A stretch of DNA of 64,000 bases from Pseudomonas sp. NCCP-436 (GCF_019656335.1 NZ_BPLZ01000015.1:20502-84501), one strand, 5' to 3'; positions 22,125 through 32,594 are shown, numbered from the stretch's first letter. Notes: generated from the sequence alone by a model not told the origin. Made by a program: numbers and translations.

Positions 22125-22429
22125 CACCTCCAGCAGCAGACGTTCGTAGGCATCGGGGATGCGCGCACTGCGGTAGGTATCGGAGAAACTCAGCTGCAGC
22201 GGGCCGCTGCGCAACTGCATGCCCTTGTCCAGCCCCTGATCCTTGGTCAGCACCTGCAGGGCGATGCCCTCGTCCGGCTGCAGGCGGATGATCAGCTTGT
22301 TACCGATCAGCTGGCGTTGCTCCGGAGCGAAGATGTAATGCGGCGGCGCCTTGAAGTGGATGACGATCTGCGAAAGCTTCTGTGGCATGCGCTTGCCGGT
22401 GCGCAGGTAGAACGGCACACCGGCCCAGC
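22125..22429 (-). pseudogene. Internal fragment of a third zwf
   Basis: About 100 codons of glucose-6-phosphate dehydrogenase ([14 protein letters not shown] to [10 protein letters not shown]) in frame on the minus strand, without either end. The variants [16 protein letters not shown] and SARIPDAY agree with the second zwf, but the nucleotide sequence differs from both full copies at many third positions, so this is not a recent copy of either. It abuts the direct repeat on the left and a truncated hydrolase on the right. Confidence 0.85.
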
Positions 22430-22434
22430 ACCCG

Positions 22435-23061
22435 TCAGACGCCGGCCTTGGCGTAATCGATGCGGCCGATGGCGGCACTGGAGCGCTGGCGTTCGCGACG
22501 GCCATTGCGCACGGCACGCCAGAGCTGGGGCAGCAGGCTGCGCGCTGCCGGGTCGACAGTCGGCCCCTGCAGCACCAGGCGCTCCACCCGCTCGGGGTGG
22601 CGCACGGCCAGGGCCGTGAGGATCTGGCAGCCGTAGGAATTGCCGATGAAGGTGGCCTTGTCGATGGCGCAGGCGCTGAGCCAGAGGTCGAGCACATCGG
22701 CCAGTTGCTCGACGCTCAGCACGCGCCGTGGCGTGCCCGTCGCGCTCTCGCCGTAGCCCGGCAGGTCCGGCGCCAGCACGCGGTAGCCGTTGTCGGCCAG
22801 CGGCTCCATGTAGCGACTGGAGATGACCAGCCCGTGCACCAGCACCACCACCGGTGCATCGGCAGCGCCGACACTGCGGGTGAACAGCCCCCAGGGGCCG
22901 GCCTGAACATGATGACCGTCGATGCCCAGGGCGCGACTGGTGTCGCTCAGCGCCGGCGCGCTCGCCAGTTGCCGATAGCGACGCGTGGCTTCGAAGGTGC
23001 CGAGCGCGACGGCGATACCGACCAGGGCGCGGATCCAGGTGCGTGATGGCTGATGAGGCAT
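22435..23061 (-). pseudogene. Alpha/beta hydrolase, C-terminally truncated
   Basis: About 208 codons from ATG 23061 (MPHQPSRTWIRALVGIAV, a membrane-anchor-like start). The oxyanion region VVVLVHGLVISSRYMEPLA, then LAPDLPGYGESATG and the nucleophile elbow GNSYGCQ (Ser) are intact. The frame stops at AKAGV where it meets the zwf fragment, so the catalytic acid and histidine are missing. Family full length is nearer 300 residues. Probably non-functional. Confidence 0.75.
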
Positions 23062-23863
23062 AAGGAATCCGATGACGACGAACCTGTCTCTTTCGAGGTC
23101 CGGCGTATCGTCGAAGTGCCACCTATTTTGGTTCTTCGTATTCTCGCGGGGAGGACACGCTTGATACCGGACTGGCAATTACGTGTTAGCTGTCGATGAC
23201 TTGGCACTATCCCTTAGCGTGTCGTCTGATCTGCTGGGTTTCGCCCCTTACGGGCGACTCACTTTCTTTGCTTGTGCAAAGAAAGTAAGCAAAGAAACAC
23301 ACCCCTGCATCCGAGCTAGGCGCCCCCGCCCTGCTGCGCCGGGGTTCCCTCGCTCCATCACCGCTCCAGGGGCACGACCGGATGCGGCCCACTGACGAAG
23401 GGCCATCCCTGGCCCATCGCAGCTCTCGCGACATCCATGTCGCTCAACCCCTTCCACGGTGATTCCACTCGGCCTCCTGAAGGGGACTTGGGCGTCGTCT
23501 GTTCCATCGCAGTTGAAGAGCAAAGGCAAAAGCCAGACACCGCCAATTTCAACTTCGCAAAGATTATGCAAGCTCGCGCCTCGGTCCCGTCAGGAGGCCG
23601 AAACGTAGCGCAGCGGAGTGACAGCCGCAGGCAGGCCCGAAGGGTGAGCGCAGCGAATCAAGGTGTGGCGCCTGTAAGGGGCGCAACCCAAAACGTTCAA
23701 CCGACGCGGTAGTGTAGGGTGCTAAGCCAGTAAGCGATACGCACACAAACTTGCCAGTCCGGGGTCAACCCGCACTTTCCCCTGAACCCGCGAAGCCCAC
23801 CTTTTTGGGCTCGGCAGCGTAGAGGCAGCCGCCAGCGCCGGCTCGGTACGCCACACGCCGTGA
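23062..23863. repeat. Gene-free region with a Pseudomonas-type intergenic repeat
   Basis: About 800 bases with no credible gene. From about 23236 to 23700 lies GC-rich sequence with CCCCTTACGGGCG, the inverted pair CTTTCTTTGC ... GCAAAGAAAG (about 23265-23287), and near 23675 CCTGTAAGGGGCG, which mirrors the first motif. This resembles long intergenic repeats common in Pseudomonas genomes. No transposase remains. Confidence 0.5.
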
Positions 23864-24979
23864 TCAGCCGTAGATCGCCGGCTCGCGGTAATGCCGCGGG
23901 CAGGCCTGGCCGTCGGCGCGGAACAGGTGGCATTTGTTGGCCATCAGCCCGGCGGCGAAGGTCTCGCCCACCGCCACGCGGCGGTCGCCATCCGCGCGCA
24001 GGGTGATGATGTCCTCCACCCCTTCCAGGCTCAGGTAGATCAGGTTGTGGTCGCCCAGGCGCTCGGCCACGCTGATCTGCCCGTAGAAGGCGAAGTCGGC
24101 CTGCTCGGCGGCGACGAAGTGCTCCGGGCGCACGCCCAGGGTCAACTCCTCGCCGGGCTCGACGCCGGTGCCGTCGACCAGCACTTGCATGCGGTAGCCG
24201 CCGGGCATCTCGATCTCCACCGCCTCGCTGCTGGCGCTGAGCGCGCGCACCTGGAGGAAGTTCATCTGCGGCGAGCCGAGGAAGCCGGCGACGAAGCGGT
24301 TGCGCGGGTAGTGGTAGAGCTCCAGCGGCGCACCGACCTGGGCGATGCGCCCGGCCTCGAGCACGACGATCTTGTCGGCCATGGTCATGGCTTCGACCTG
24401 GTCGTGGGTGACGTAGATCATGGTGGACTTCAGGCGCTGGTGCAGGCGCGAGATCTCGATGCGCATCTGCACGCGCAGGAAGGCATCGAGGTTCGACAGC
24501 GGCTCGTCGAACAGGAACACCTTGGGCTCGCGCACCAGGGTACGGCCGATGGCCACACGCTGACGCTGGCCGCCGGAAAGGTCCTTGGGCTTGCGTTCGA
24601 GCAGCGCATCGAGTTGCAGGATGCGCGAAACCTCCTCCACCTTGCTGCGGACCTGCGCCTTGCCAATCTTCGCCAGCTTGAGGCCGAAGGCCATGTTCTC
24701 CGCCACCGTCATGTGCGGGTAGAGGGCGTAGGACTGGAACACCATGCCCACCGAGCGATCCTTGGGCGGCAGGTCGTTGACCCGCTGACCGTCGATCAGC
24801 AGCTCGCCGGAGCTGATCTCCTCCAGCCCGGCGATCAGCCGCAACAGGGTGGACTTGCCGCAGCCGGACGGCCCGACGAAAACCACGAATTCGCCGTCCT
24901 CGATGTCCAGGTCGATGTTGCGGGTGATGGCGGTGCCGTCGTAGTGCTTGCAGATGTTGCGCAGGGTAACGCTGGCCAT
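23864..24979 (-). CDS. malK: Maltose/maltodextrin ABC transporter ATPase MalK
   Basis: A 371-residue CUT1-type ATPase. Walker A GPSGCGKST (36-44), Q-loop VFQSYALYPHM, signature LSGGQRQR, Walker B VFLFDEP and H-loop YVTHDQVEAMTMAD are intact. A C-terminal OB-fold (TOBE) regulatory domain from about residue 235 ends the protein. It energises import through MalFG. It is separated from malEFG by the alpha-glucosidase and malT genes, all on the same strand. In E. coli MalK also restrains MalT; whether it does here is unknown. Confidence 0.92.
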   Translation of the reverse strand: MASVTLRNICKHYDGTAITRNIDLDIEDGEFVVFVGPSGCGKSTLLRLIAGLEEISSGELLIDGQRVNDLPPKDRSVGMVFQSYALYPHMTVAENMAFGLKLAKIGKAQVRSKVEEVSRILQLDALLERKPKDLSGGQRQRVAIGRTLVREPKVFLFDEPLSNLDAFLRVQMRIEISRLHQRLKSTMIYVTHDQVEAMTMADKIVVLEAGRIAQVGAPLELYHYPRNRFVAGFLGSPQMNFLQVRALSASSEAVEIEMPGGYRMQVLVDGTGVEPGEELTLGVRPEHFVAAEQADFAFYGQISVAERLGDHNLIYLSLEGVEDIITLRADGDRRVAVGETFAAGLMANKCHLFRADGQACPRHYREPAIYG

Positions 24980-25337
24980 GGGATACCTCTCGAACGGGGC
25001 CGGGAACCTATGGATTGGGCCCGGCCGGAAAGCTTAAGAACCTGCAGGAGCCGGACAGGCTCCTGCAAACGCAAGGGGCCTAGTGTCGCGACAACCATGA
25101 GATGTCGATCGCTGTAGGGTGGGTTAGCGGCGCCAACCGCCGAACGCCCGGACACTCCCAGGGTGGCGCGCCGCGTAACCCACCAAGCGATTGACCGCGT
25201 TGCGCCAATGGTGGGTTACGCCGCGTCACTTATGCGCTGATGCCGGTTAATGGCGGTATGCGGCTAACCCACCCTACGGGGGATCGCAGTAGCTGGGTAA
25301 GACCGCGATCAACCAACACTTCATGCATGTCGCGGCA
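24980..25337. repeat. Gene-free region with large inverted repeat
   Basis: No gene in about 358 bases. GTAGGGTGGGTTAGC (25114-25128) is complementary to GCTAACCCACCCTAC (25263-25277), with related arms between them (GCGTAACCCACC, GGTGGGTTACGC). It may end or attenuate transcription between the alpha-glucosidase gene and malK. Confidence 0.7.
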
Positions 25338-26966
25338 CTAGCCCAGCAGCCGGGCGAAGCCGAACCCATGGGCCGGCAAGTGTACCCAACTACCGAGGAA
25401 CTCGGCCGTGCTGGACGGCACGCCCTCCAGCGGCTCGACCATCAGCGGCAGGTCGTAGCGGCGCTCGCGGTCGCCCAGATTGAACAGGCACAGCCAGGCC
25501 TGCTCGCCCAGACGCCGTTCGAACACCAGCAGGTCGTCGTCGTGGTAGCGCACCTGGATATCGCCGTCGATCAGCAGCGGCTGCTCCTGGCGCCAGGCGA
25601 GAAAGCGCCGGTAGCTGTTGAGCATCGAGGCCGCGTCGGCCTCCTGCACGTCCACCGCCAGGGCGCGGTGGCGTTCGTCCAGCGGCAGCCAGGGCCGCTC
25701 ACTGGAGAAGCCGGCATGGACGCCGTCGCGTACCCAGGGCATCGGCGTGCGGCAGCCGTCGCGCCCCTTGAACTCGGGCCAAAAGGTGATGCCGTAGGGG
25801 TCGACCAGATCCTCGTAAGCCAGCTCGGCCTCCGGCAGGCCCAGCTCCTCGCCCTGGTACAGACACACGCTGCCGCGCAGCGACAGCAGCAGCGCCATCA
25901 GCAGGCGACCGCGCGCCGGGCTCTCTTCGCCGGCCAGGGCCCAGCGGCTCATCACCCGCACCACATCGTGGTTGCCCACCGACCAGCAGGGCCAGCCGTC
26001 GCTGAGTTCGCGCTCGATGCTCTCGATGGTGTGGCGGATGAACGCCGGGCTGCACTGCGCGGTGAGCAGGTCGAAGGAATAGGCCATGTGCAGGGTATCG
26101 CCGCCACTGGTGTAGGCGGCCATGGTACGGAGCGAATCGTCGCAGCCGATCTCCGCCACCGTGGCGGTGCCGGGGTAGCGCTCCAGGAGCGCACGCAGGC
26201 GGCGCAGGAAGTCGAGGTTCTGCGGCTGGGTCTTGTCGTAGAGGTGGCGCTGGTAGGCGTAGGGGTTGTCGACGCGCACACCGATGCCGCCCTCGCGGAT
26301 GTCCAGGTTCGGCGGGTTGTTGCGCAGCGCCTGGTCGTGAAAGTAGAAGTTGGCAGCGTCCAGGCGGAAGCCATCGACGCCCAGCTGCAGCCAGAACTCC
26401 ATGTCGTCGAGCAACTGCTGCTGCACCGCCTCGCAGTGGAAGTTGAGGTCCGGCTGGCTGGCCAGGAAGTTGTGCAGGTAGTACTGCTTGCGCCGGCCCT
26501 CCCAGGTCCAGGCCGAACCGCCGAATACCGACAGCCAGTTGTTCGGCGGCGTGCCGTCCGGGTTGGGGTCGGCCCAGACGAACCAGTCGGCCTTGTCGTT
26601 GCTGCGGCTCGAACGGCTCTCGGCGAACCAGGGATGCTGGTCGGAGCAGTGGTTGAGCACCTGGTCGATGATGATGCGCAGGCCGCGCTCGTGGGCGGCC
26701 GCCACCAGGGCACGGAAGTCGTCGAGGGTGCCGAACAGCGGATCGACGCCACGGTAGTCGGAGACGTCGTAACCGAAATCCTTCATCGGCGAGGTGAAGA
26801 ACGGCGACAGCCAGATGGCGTCGACGTTGAGGCTGGCGATGTAGTCGAGCTTGGCGATTACGCCGGGCAGGTCGCCGACGCCGTCGTCGTTGCTGTCGAG
26901 AAAACTGCGTGGGTAGACCTGGTAGATGACGCCGCCGCGCCACCAGTCCTTGCGAATAACAGCCAT
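25338..26966 (-). CDS. GH13 alpha-glucosidase / oligoglucosidase
   Basis: A 542-residue cytoplasmic enzyme (no signal peptide) of the oligo-1,6-/alpha-1,4-glucosidase type. The start WWRGGVIYQVYPRSFLDSN is typical. Conserved regions are DQVLNH, the nucleophile Asp203 in DGFRLDAANF, the acid/base Glu272 in VAEIG and the stabiliser in SVGNHDV. It should release glucose from imported maltodextrins. ATG 26966 is chosen at the family N-terminus. The promoter carries a CTACGCC-N15-GGGGAGG motif 60-90 bp upstream, suggesting MalT control. Substrate linkage (1,4 or 1,6) cannot be settled from sequence alone. Confidence 0.9.
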   Translation of the reverse strand: MAVIRKDWWRGGVIYQVYPRSFLDSNDDGVGDLPGVIAKLDYIASLNVDAIWLSPFFTSPMKDFGYDVSDYRGVDPLFGTLDDFRALVAAAHERGLRIIIDQVLNHCSDQHPWFAESRSSRSNDKADWFVWADPNPDGTPPNNWLSVFGGSAWTWEGRRKQYYLHNFLASQPDLNFHCEAVQQQLLDDMEFWLQLGVDGFRLDAANFYFHDQALRNNPPNLDIREGGIGVRVDNPYAYQRHLYDKTQPQNLDFLRRLRALLERYPGTATVAEIGCDDSLRTMAAYTSGGDTLHMAYSFDLLTAQCSPAFIRHTIESIERELSDGWPCWSVGNHDVVRVMSRWALAGEESPARGRLLMALLLSLRGSVCLYQGEELGLPEAELAYEDLVDPYGITFWPEFKGRDGCRTPMPWVRDGVHAGFSSERPWLPLDERHRALAVDVQEADAASMLNSYRRFLAWRQEQPLLIDGDIQVRYHDDDLLVFERRLGEQAWLCLFNLGDRERRYDLPLMVEPLEGVPSSTAEFLGSWVHLPAHGFGFARLLG

Positions 26967-27014
26967 ACAGCAAGCCTTTTGTTGTTCGTGATGACAGCTC
27001 CACTCTAGGCAAGA

Positions 27015-27059
27015 GGGCAAGGCGTCACATCCTCCCCGCCGGGGTTTTCGACGGCGTAG
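27015..27059 (-). promoter_or_regulatory. Candidate MalT operator, alpha-glucosidase promoter
   Basis: On the minus strand: CTACGCC, 15 bases, then GGGGAGGATGTG (27026-27037) and TTGCCC. The GGGGAGGA core resembles the enterobacterial MalT box. The same layout occurs upstream of malE, amyP and lamB. Confidence 0.65.
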
Positions 27060-27119
27060 CTGGTGGCGGGCAAGGGGGAGGAGTTTTGGGGGTGGGGATC
27101 GTGCGCGCGAAGCCGGGCC

Positions 27120-27214
27120 GTAGGGTGCGCTGTGCGCACCAACCCGCGCCTATCGAGGCATCAACATATTCGTCAGACACCCGACCCCGCAGCGGTGCGC
27201 ACGGCGCACCCTAC
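27120..27214. repeat. GTAGGGTGCGC inverted repeat
   Basis: GTAGGGTGCGCTGTGCGCACC at the left and GGTGCGCACGGCGCACCCTAC at the right form a long palindrome next to the malT 3' end. Related arms occur at 30076, 36182, 37463, 37533 and 49955. Confidence 0.75.
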
Positions 27215-27228
27215 GGTTGGGTATCCCC

Positions 27229-29973
27229 CTACTCCCCCTGGATCTTGCTCAACAGGCTGCGCGCCAGCTGCACCGCTTCGCTGCGCTGGGTGATGGCGAG
27301 CTTCTGGTAGATGCTGCGGATATGCGTCTTGATGGTGGTCGGGGCGACGTTGAGGTGTTCGGAGATCTGCTCGTTGGACAGCCCGGCGTGAATCAGGCTG
27401 AGCACCTGCCATTCGCGCCGGGTCAACGGCGAATGGCGGATCAGCTCGGGCACGTCGGGGCGGTTGATGATGTCCTGAATCACCGCCTCGTCCAGGGTGA
27501 TGCGGATCGCCCGGCTGAAGTCGCGCTGCTGCTGGGCCAGCTGGATCAGGCGCTCGGCGCGCTGGTGTTCCAGCTCGTCGAGGCGACGCTCGTGCTGCAG
27601 TGCCTTGAGCATGGCGATCAGCGGCTTGCCCAGGCGCAGGAAGCTGCCGATGGCGCCGGTACCGCTGGCCAGGGTCAGCGCCTGGTGCAGATGGTCGAGG
27701 CTGCTCTGGCGTTCCTCGCGCTGCCAGTAGGCCAGCGCCTGGAGGATATGGTTGCGGTTCTGGTCCATCACCAGCTGGTGGCGCTCGGCATCGAGCTGTA
27801 GCTGACGCAGGATCGGTAGCGCGCGGTCGCCCTGGTTCAGCGCCAGGTAGGCGCGCACATGGTTGCGCGCGTTGCCCTGGGCGAAGTGGTTGGCCCCCGG
27901 CTTGAGCGGCGGCGCGGTGGCAAGCCACTGGCGGATGCTGTCCTTGTCCTGGGTCGAGTCCCAGTAGGTGAGCATCACCGCGTGGGCGTTGGCCTGCCAG
28001 TCGATGTGGTAGTCGTCGCCGGCCAGCAGCGTCTTGAGCCGGCCGATGTAGTCGGCACACTGGTTCTGCTGGCCGCGCGCATGGGCAACGCGGGCGAGCA
28101 GCACGTAGCACTGCAGGAACCAGTGGTCGCCCACCGTATCGAGTATCTCCAGCCCCTGCAGGGCGCACTGTTCGGCGGCATCGAGGTGGTGCCACTCCAG
28201 CAGCACCTGGCCGCGCACGCGGTGGATGAATTCCATGATCGGGGTGACCGGCAGCTTTTCCTGCTCGATGTACTGCAGCGCCCGCTCCTGCAGGTTGTAG
28301 GCCTTCTGCAGGTGGCCCTGGGCGACGGCGATCTCCGACAGCTGGCCGAGGCTCCACAGCACCGGGTGCGAGGCGTTGATCTGCTGCGCGCGGCGCACGT
28401 TTTCCTCGTGCTGATGCTGGGCCTTGGCCAGATCGCCCTGGACGAAGTGCGACTCGGCCAGCACCGACAGCGCCGCGACGCGGGAGGTGCGCATGGTCAG
28501 CGGCTCGAGCGCCAGTGCCTGGCGGGCGAAGGCCATGGCACGCTGCTGGTCGCCCTGGTTGATCGCCACCTGGGCGCGCACCGCCTGGTATTCGGCCTCG
28601 ATGCGCTGCCACTGCTCGGCACTGAACTGCTCGCGCTGCACCGCCTCGCCGGCCTGCAGCCAGCGTTCGACCTGATCGCTCTGGTACTGGTTCTGCGAGG
28701 CCCAGGCCTGCAACAGGGTGAACAGCGGCGACTCGGCCACACGGCTCTCCGGCAGCACGGCCAGGCAGCGCTGCAGCAGCTCCAGACGCCCCTGGCGATA
28801 GAAGTGACGGCCGTGGGTCTCGAGAATCTGCGCCACTCGCTGCGGATCATGCGCCAGCAGCGCATGGCGGGCGGCCTCCTCGGCCATCTTCTCCTCGAGC
28901 AGCGCCTCGGCGGCGCGCAGGTGCAGTTCGCCCATGCGCTGCGGATGATGGGTGGACAGCTCGTTGCGCAGGAAGCTGGCGAACAGCGGGTGGTAGGCGA
29001 ACCACTGACGCAACGGATCCACCGCCTGGATAAACAGGCCGCTGCGTTCGAGGTTTTCCAGCATCTCGCGGCCGTTGCAGCTGTCGGTCAGGCGGTCGGC
29101 CAGCGGCGCGCTGAAGCGCTCGAGCAGGCATGTGGACTGCAGAAAATCCTGGGTGGCGCCGTCCAGGCCGTAGAGCACCTGCTCACGGAAATAGTCGCGC
29201 ACGTAAGGATGGCCGAGTTGCAGCGCCTCGAGAAACAGGTCCATGCCGCGCCCGGTCTGCACCTCCTGCAGGGTCAGCTGCAGCGCGCAGGGCCAGCCGC
29301 CGATGCGCCGGTTGAGGCGCTCGACCTGCTCGCGGTTGATGGCGATCGGCAAGCCCAGATCCAGTAGCGCCTGCACTTCGTCCAGCTCGAAGGCCAGGTG
29401 GCTGGCGTCCAGCGCCAGCAGCTGACGCTTGACCCGCAGCTCGGCCACGCCCAGGTCCGGCAGGCCGCGGCTGCACACCAACAGGGTCAGCCAGGGCGGC
29501 GTGTTGCGCAGGAAGAAGCGCAGCGCGGCGATCACCTCGCGGTTGCGCAGCGCCTCGAACTCGTCGAGCACCAGCAACAGCGGCGGATGCTCGGCCGGCA
29601 GTTCGGCGAGCAGGCGGGTGAGCAGACCGTCGAGGCCGTCGTCGCCCTGCTCGGCGCGATTGACGCACTGCGGACAACCGCCCTCGAGCTGGCGATGCAG
29701 GGCATTGAGCAGGTAGCGGCCGAACTGCCGCGGGCTGTTGTCGTTGCCGTCGAGATTGAGCCAGGCCACGGCGCCGGCAAAGGCTGCGGCCCACTGGCTG
29801 GCCAGCACGGTCTTGCCGAAGCCGCTGGGCGCCTGCAGCACGGCCAGGCGCACCTGGGGCAGGCGCTGCAGCCACTCGTCGAAGCGCGGCCGCGGCAGCA
29901 GGCCGGGATGAATGGACGGCGCGGCCAGCTTGGCCGGTATCAAAGGCAGTGGCGGACGGGCCGCTGTGGTCAT
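27229..29973 (-). CDS. malT: MalT-type ATP-dependent transcriptional activator
   Basis: A 914-residue LuxR-type large regulator (STAND/LAL class). It has Walker A QAPSGFGKT near residue 50, Walker B LLLVLDEFEAL, a long TPR-like helical region, and a C-terminal HTH (LTRREWQVLSLIHAGLSNEQ, TTIKTHIRSIYQKL). Length and layout match MalT, which is activated by maltotriose and ATP. Its position between alpha-glucosidase and malG supports the assignment. AlkS or other LAL regulators are less likely here. Confidence 0.88.
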   Translation of the reverse strand: MTTAARPPLPLIPAKLAAPSIHPGLLPRPRFDEWLQRLPQVRLAVLQAPSGFGKTVLASQWAAAFAGAVAWLNLDGNDNSPRQFGRYLLNALHRQLEGGCPQCVNRAEQGDDGLDGLLTRLLAELPAEHPPLLLVLDEFEALRNREVIAALRFFLRNTPPWLTLLVCSRGLPDLGVAELRVKRQLLALDASHLAFELDEVQALLDLGLPIAINREQVERLNRRIGGWPCALQLTLQEVQTGRGMDLFLEALQLGHPYVRDYFREQVLYGLDGATQDFLQSTCLLERFSAPLADRLTDSCNGREMLENLERSGLFIQAVDPLRQWFAYHPLFASFLRNELSTHHPQRMGELHLRAAEALLEEKMAEEAARHALLAHDPQRVAQILETHGRHFYRQGRLELLQRCLAVLPESRVAESPLFTLLQAWASQNQYQSDQVERWLQAGEAVQREQFSAEQWQRIEAEYQAVRAQVAINQGDQQRAMAFARQALALEPLTMRTSRVAALSVLAESHFVQGDLAKAQHQHEENVRRAQQINASHPVLWSLGQLSEIAVAQGHLQKAYNLQERALQYIEQEKLPVTPIMEFIHRVRGQVLLEWHHLDAAEQCALQGLEILDTVGDHWFLQCYVLLARVAHARGQQNQCADYIGRLKTLLAGDDYHIDWQANAHAVMLTYWDSTQDKDSIRQWLATAPPLKPGANHFAQGNARNHVRAYLALNQGDRALPILRQLQLDAERHQLVMDQNRNHILQALAYWQREERQSSLDHLHQALTLASGTGAIGSFLRLGKPLIAMLKALQHERRLDELEHQRAERLIQLAQQQRDFSRAIRITLDEAVIQDIINRPDVPELIRHSPLTRREWQVLSLIHAGLSNEQISEHLNVAPTTIKTHIRSIYQKLAITQRSEAVQLARSLLSKIQGE

Positions 29974-30069
29974 GATCCTCTCCCGTTATTTATCGTTGTC
30001 CGGGTTTTGGCGAATCTTACATCGGTATCGGGTGGCGGGTTTCAACCGCCCTGCGGCTGATCACGCCTA

Positions 30070-30118
30070 ACCCGTAGGGTGTCGCGGGGCCGCCTAGGCC
30101 GTGCGCACCAAATCGTGG
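30070..30118. repeat. Short GTAGGGTG-type repeat before malG 3' end
   Basis: CGTAGGGTGTCGCGGGGCCG followed by GCCTAGGCCGTGCGCACC, a variant of the palindromes at 27120 and 37533. Two other copies of GCGGCCCCGCGACACC occur near 47826 and 60793. Confidence 0.55.
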
Positions 30119-31009
30119 CTACCCCTTAACGCCCCCCGCGGTCAGCCCACCGACTATCCACTTCTGGCAATAGAGGAATACCAGGGTGATCGGCAGACCG
30201 GAGAGCACGGCGGCGGCGGCGAAGTCGCCCCACAGGTAGTTCTGCTCGTACAGGTACTGCTGCGCGCCGACCGACAGGGTCAGCTTGTCCACGTCCAGCA
30301 GCAGCACCGAGGCCATGGGGTATTCGGTGATGCTGGTGATGAAGGCGAGGATGAACACCACGGCGAGGATCGGCACGCTCATCGGCAGCAGGATGTGCAC
30401 GAAGGCCTGCCAGGTGGTGGCGCCGTCGACGATGGCGGCCTCCTCCAGCGAGGCGTCGATGCTTTCGAAGTAGCCCTTGATGGTCCAGATATGCAGGGCC
30501 ATGCCGCCGAGCGAGGCGACGATCACCGCGCCGTGGCTGTTCACCCCGAGCCAGCCGGCGTGCTTGCCGAGCTGGTCGAACAGGGCGTAGATGGCCACCA
30601 GCGACAGCACCGGCGGGAACATCTGGAAGATCAACATGCCCTTGAGGATCGGCCCCTTGCCGGCGAAGCGCATACGGGCGAAGGCATAGGCGCTAGTGGT
30701 CGACAGCAGCAGGATCAGCGCCGAGCTGATGAAGGCGATCTTCACCGAGTTCCACAGCCAGGTCAGCACCGGGAACGGCGGCTGGGTCACCGAGCCATCG
30801 GCATGCTGGTAGGGAATGCCAAGGGCCAGCGACCAGTGCTCCAGGGTCGGGTTGTCCGGCAGCAGGCTGCCGGTGGCGAAGTTGCCTTCGCGGAAGCTGA
30901 TCGACACCACCATCAGCAGCGGGAAGACGATCAGCGCGATGAAGCCGAGCAGACCTGCATGGGTCAGCCACAGGCGGTATTTCACGGATTTCGGTTGCAC
31001 CATCGCCAT
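30119..31009 (-). CDS. malG: Maltose ABC transporter permease MalG
   Basis: A 296-residue inner membrane permease with six predicted helices, starting [25 protein letters not shown]. The cytoplasmic EAA loop that docks to MalK is seen as [21 protein letters not shown]. The C-terminus ends [14 protein letters not shown], as in MalG. It follows malF by 10 bp and is the last gene of the malEFG operon. Confidence 0.94.
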   Translation of the reverse strand: MAMVQPKSVKYRLWLTHAGLLGFIALIVFPLLMVVSISFREGNFATGSLLPDNPTLEHWSLALGIPYQHADGSVTQPPFPVLTWLWNSVKIAFISSALILLLSTTSAYAFARMRFAGKGPILKGMLIFQMFPPVLSLVAIYALFDQLGKHAGWLGVNSHGAVIVASLGGMALHIWTIKGYFESIDASLEEAAIVDGATTWQAFVHILLPMSVPILAVVFILAFITSITEYPMASVLLLDVDKLTLSVGAQQYLYEQNYLWGDFAAAAVLSGLPITLVFLYCQKWIVGGLTAGGVKG

Positions 31010-31019
31010 GGCGGGTTCC

Positions 31020-32594
31020 TCAGACTTTGACTTTCGACAGTTTCAGGTTGAGCCAGGCCAGCGCGCCCACCACCAGGAAGATCAGCGTGGCGATGGCCGC
31101 CGCCAGGGCGAAGTTCTGCCCCGAGTCCTGGAAGGCGATGCGGTAGGTGTAGCTCACCAGCAGATCGGTGGTGCCGGCCGGGGTGGTGGCGCCGATGATG
31201 TCCGGGCCGCCGCGGGTCAGCAGGGTGATCAGCACGAAGTTGTTGAAGTTGAAGGCGAAGCTGGCGATCAAAAGCGGCGCCAGCGGCTTGATCAGAAGCG
31301 GCAGGGTGATCTTCAGCAGGTTGTCCAGGGGCGTGGCGCCATCCATCGCCGAGGCCTCGTAGAGGTCGCGCGGAATGGCCTGCAGCAGGCCCATGCACAG
31401 CAGCAGCATGTAGGGGTAACCCAGCCAGGTGTTGACCATCAGGATCATCGAGCGGGCCAGGGTCGGGTCGCTGAACCAGTCCGGGCGGATGCCGAACAGG
31501 CCGTTGAGCAACAGGTTGATCTCACCGAAGTTCTGGTTGAACAGGCCGCGGAACACCAGGATGGAGATAAAGGCCGGCACCGCGTAGGGCAGGATCAGCA
31601 TCAGCCGGTAGAACGCCTTGCCGCGCACCAGATCCCACTGCAGCAGGCTGGCCAGGACCAGGCCGACGGCCAGGGTGAAGAGCACGGTGAGGCCGGCGAA
31701 GGCCACGGTCCAGACGAAGATCTCGAGGAAGGGCCCGCGGATGCTCGGGTCGGTCAGTACCCGGGTGAAGTTGCTGGTGCCGGCGAACACGGTGAAGCCC
31801 GGCGCCACCTTGTTGCCGTGGCTGTCGAGGTAGAAGCCGGTGGTATGGTCGGGCTCCAGGCGCTCGTTGCTACGCGTGTTGAGCAGGTCGCCGTTTTCCA
31901 GCAGGCGGTACAGCGGCTTGACCGCCGCCACCTCGCGCAGGCCGTACAGACGCAGCAGCTCGCCGTCGCTGCCGCGCAGCACCCACTGCTCCAGCTCGGC
32001 GCGGCGCTGGATCACCTCGCGCAGCGCCAGTGCCTCGCCCAGCTCGCCGGGTTCGCGTTCGGCCCTGAGCGCCAGCGGCTCGCCGGCCGCGTCGCCGGTC
32101 GCATCCCCAACGAGAGGCGGCGAGACGAACGCGCCGCGCTCGCCCTTGTCGACGCGCAAACGCAGCTCGCCGGCCTCATCGCGGTGCAGGCTGAAGGCGT
32201 AGCGCTCGCCGGCCAGGTAGGTCTGGCGCAGGTGATAGCGCTGCACCTGCTCGAAGCTCAGCAGATTGCTGCCGCTGTAGTTGGTGAAGCCGATGCCCAC
32301 GGTGTACAGCAGCGGAAAGATGACGAACACCAGCATGCCCGCCAACGCCGGGTAGATGTAGCGATGGGCGTAGGTGCGGCGGCTGATGAACACGTAGCTG
32401 GCGATGCCGGTGACCACCAGGCCGAGCAGGGCGAAGGCCAGTTGCTGCTGGGCATAGAGCGCCAGCACCAGGTACAGCGCCAGGGCGTTGAACAGGCCCC
32501 ACAGGCTCCAACGCAGGCCGGCACGCAGGGATGGCAGGGAAAACAGTTTCATGGGCGTACTGGCCACGGCGGCGGAAAGATTGACGACGGACAT
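31020..32594 (-). CDS. malF: Maltose ABC transporter permease MalF
   Basis: A 524-residue permease. N-terminal helices ([41 protein letters not shown]) are followed by the large periplasmic P2 domain typical of MalF (about residues 90-275), then the core permease with EAA loop [21 protein letters not shown] and RGGPDIIG. I start at the ATG at 32594; the same frame stays open much further upstream but there runs out of frame through malE. It forms the channel with MalG. Confidence 0.93.
   Translation of the reverse strand: MSVVNLSAAVASTPMKLFSLPSLRAGLRWSLWGLFNALALYLVLALYAQQQLAFALLGLVVTGIASYVFISRRTYAHRYIYPALAGMLVFVIFPLLYTVGIGFTNYSGSNLLSFEQVQRYHLRQTYLAGERYAFSLHRDEAGELRLRVDKGERGAFVSPPLVGDATGDAAGEPLALRAEREPGELGEALALREVIQRRAELEQWVLRGSDGELLRLYGLREVAAVKPLYRLLENGDLLNTRSNERLEPDHTTGFYLDSHGNKVAPGFTVFAGTSNFTRVLTDPSIRGPFLEIFVWTVAFAGLTVLFTLAVGLVLASLLQWDLVRGKAFYRLMLILPYAVPAFISILVFRGLFNQNFGEINLLLNGLFGIRPDWFSDPTLARSMILMVNTWLGYPYMLLLCMGLLQAIPRDLYEASAMDGATPLDNLLKITLPLLIKPLAPLLIASFAFNFNNFVLITLLTRGGPDIIGATTPAGTTDLLVSYTYRIAFQDSGQNFALAAAIATLIFLVVGALAWLNLKLSKVKV

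Noticed and set aside
21648..22697. A 349-residue minus-strand protein spanning the zwf fragment
   Set aside because: It is a chimera of antisense Nudix sequence, the zwf fragment and out-of-frame hydrolase sequence; no start or family supports it.
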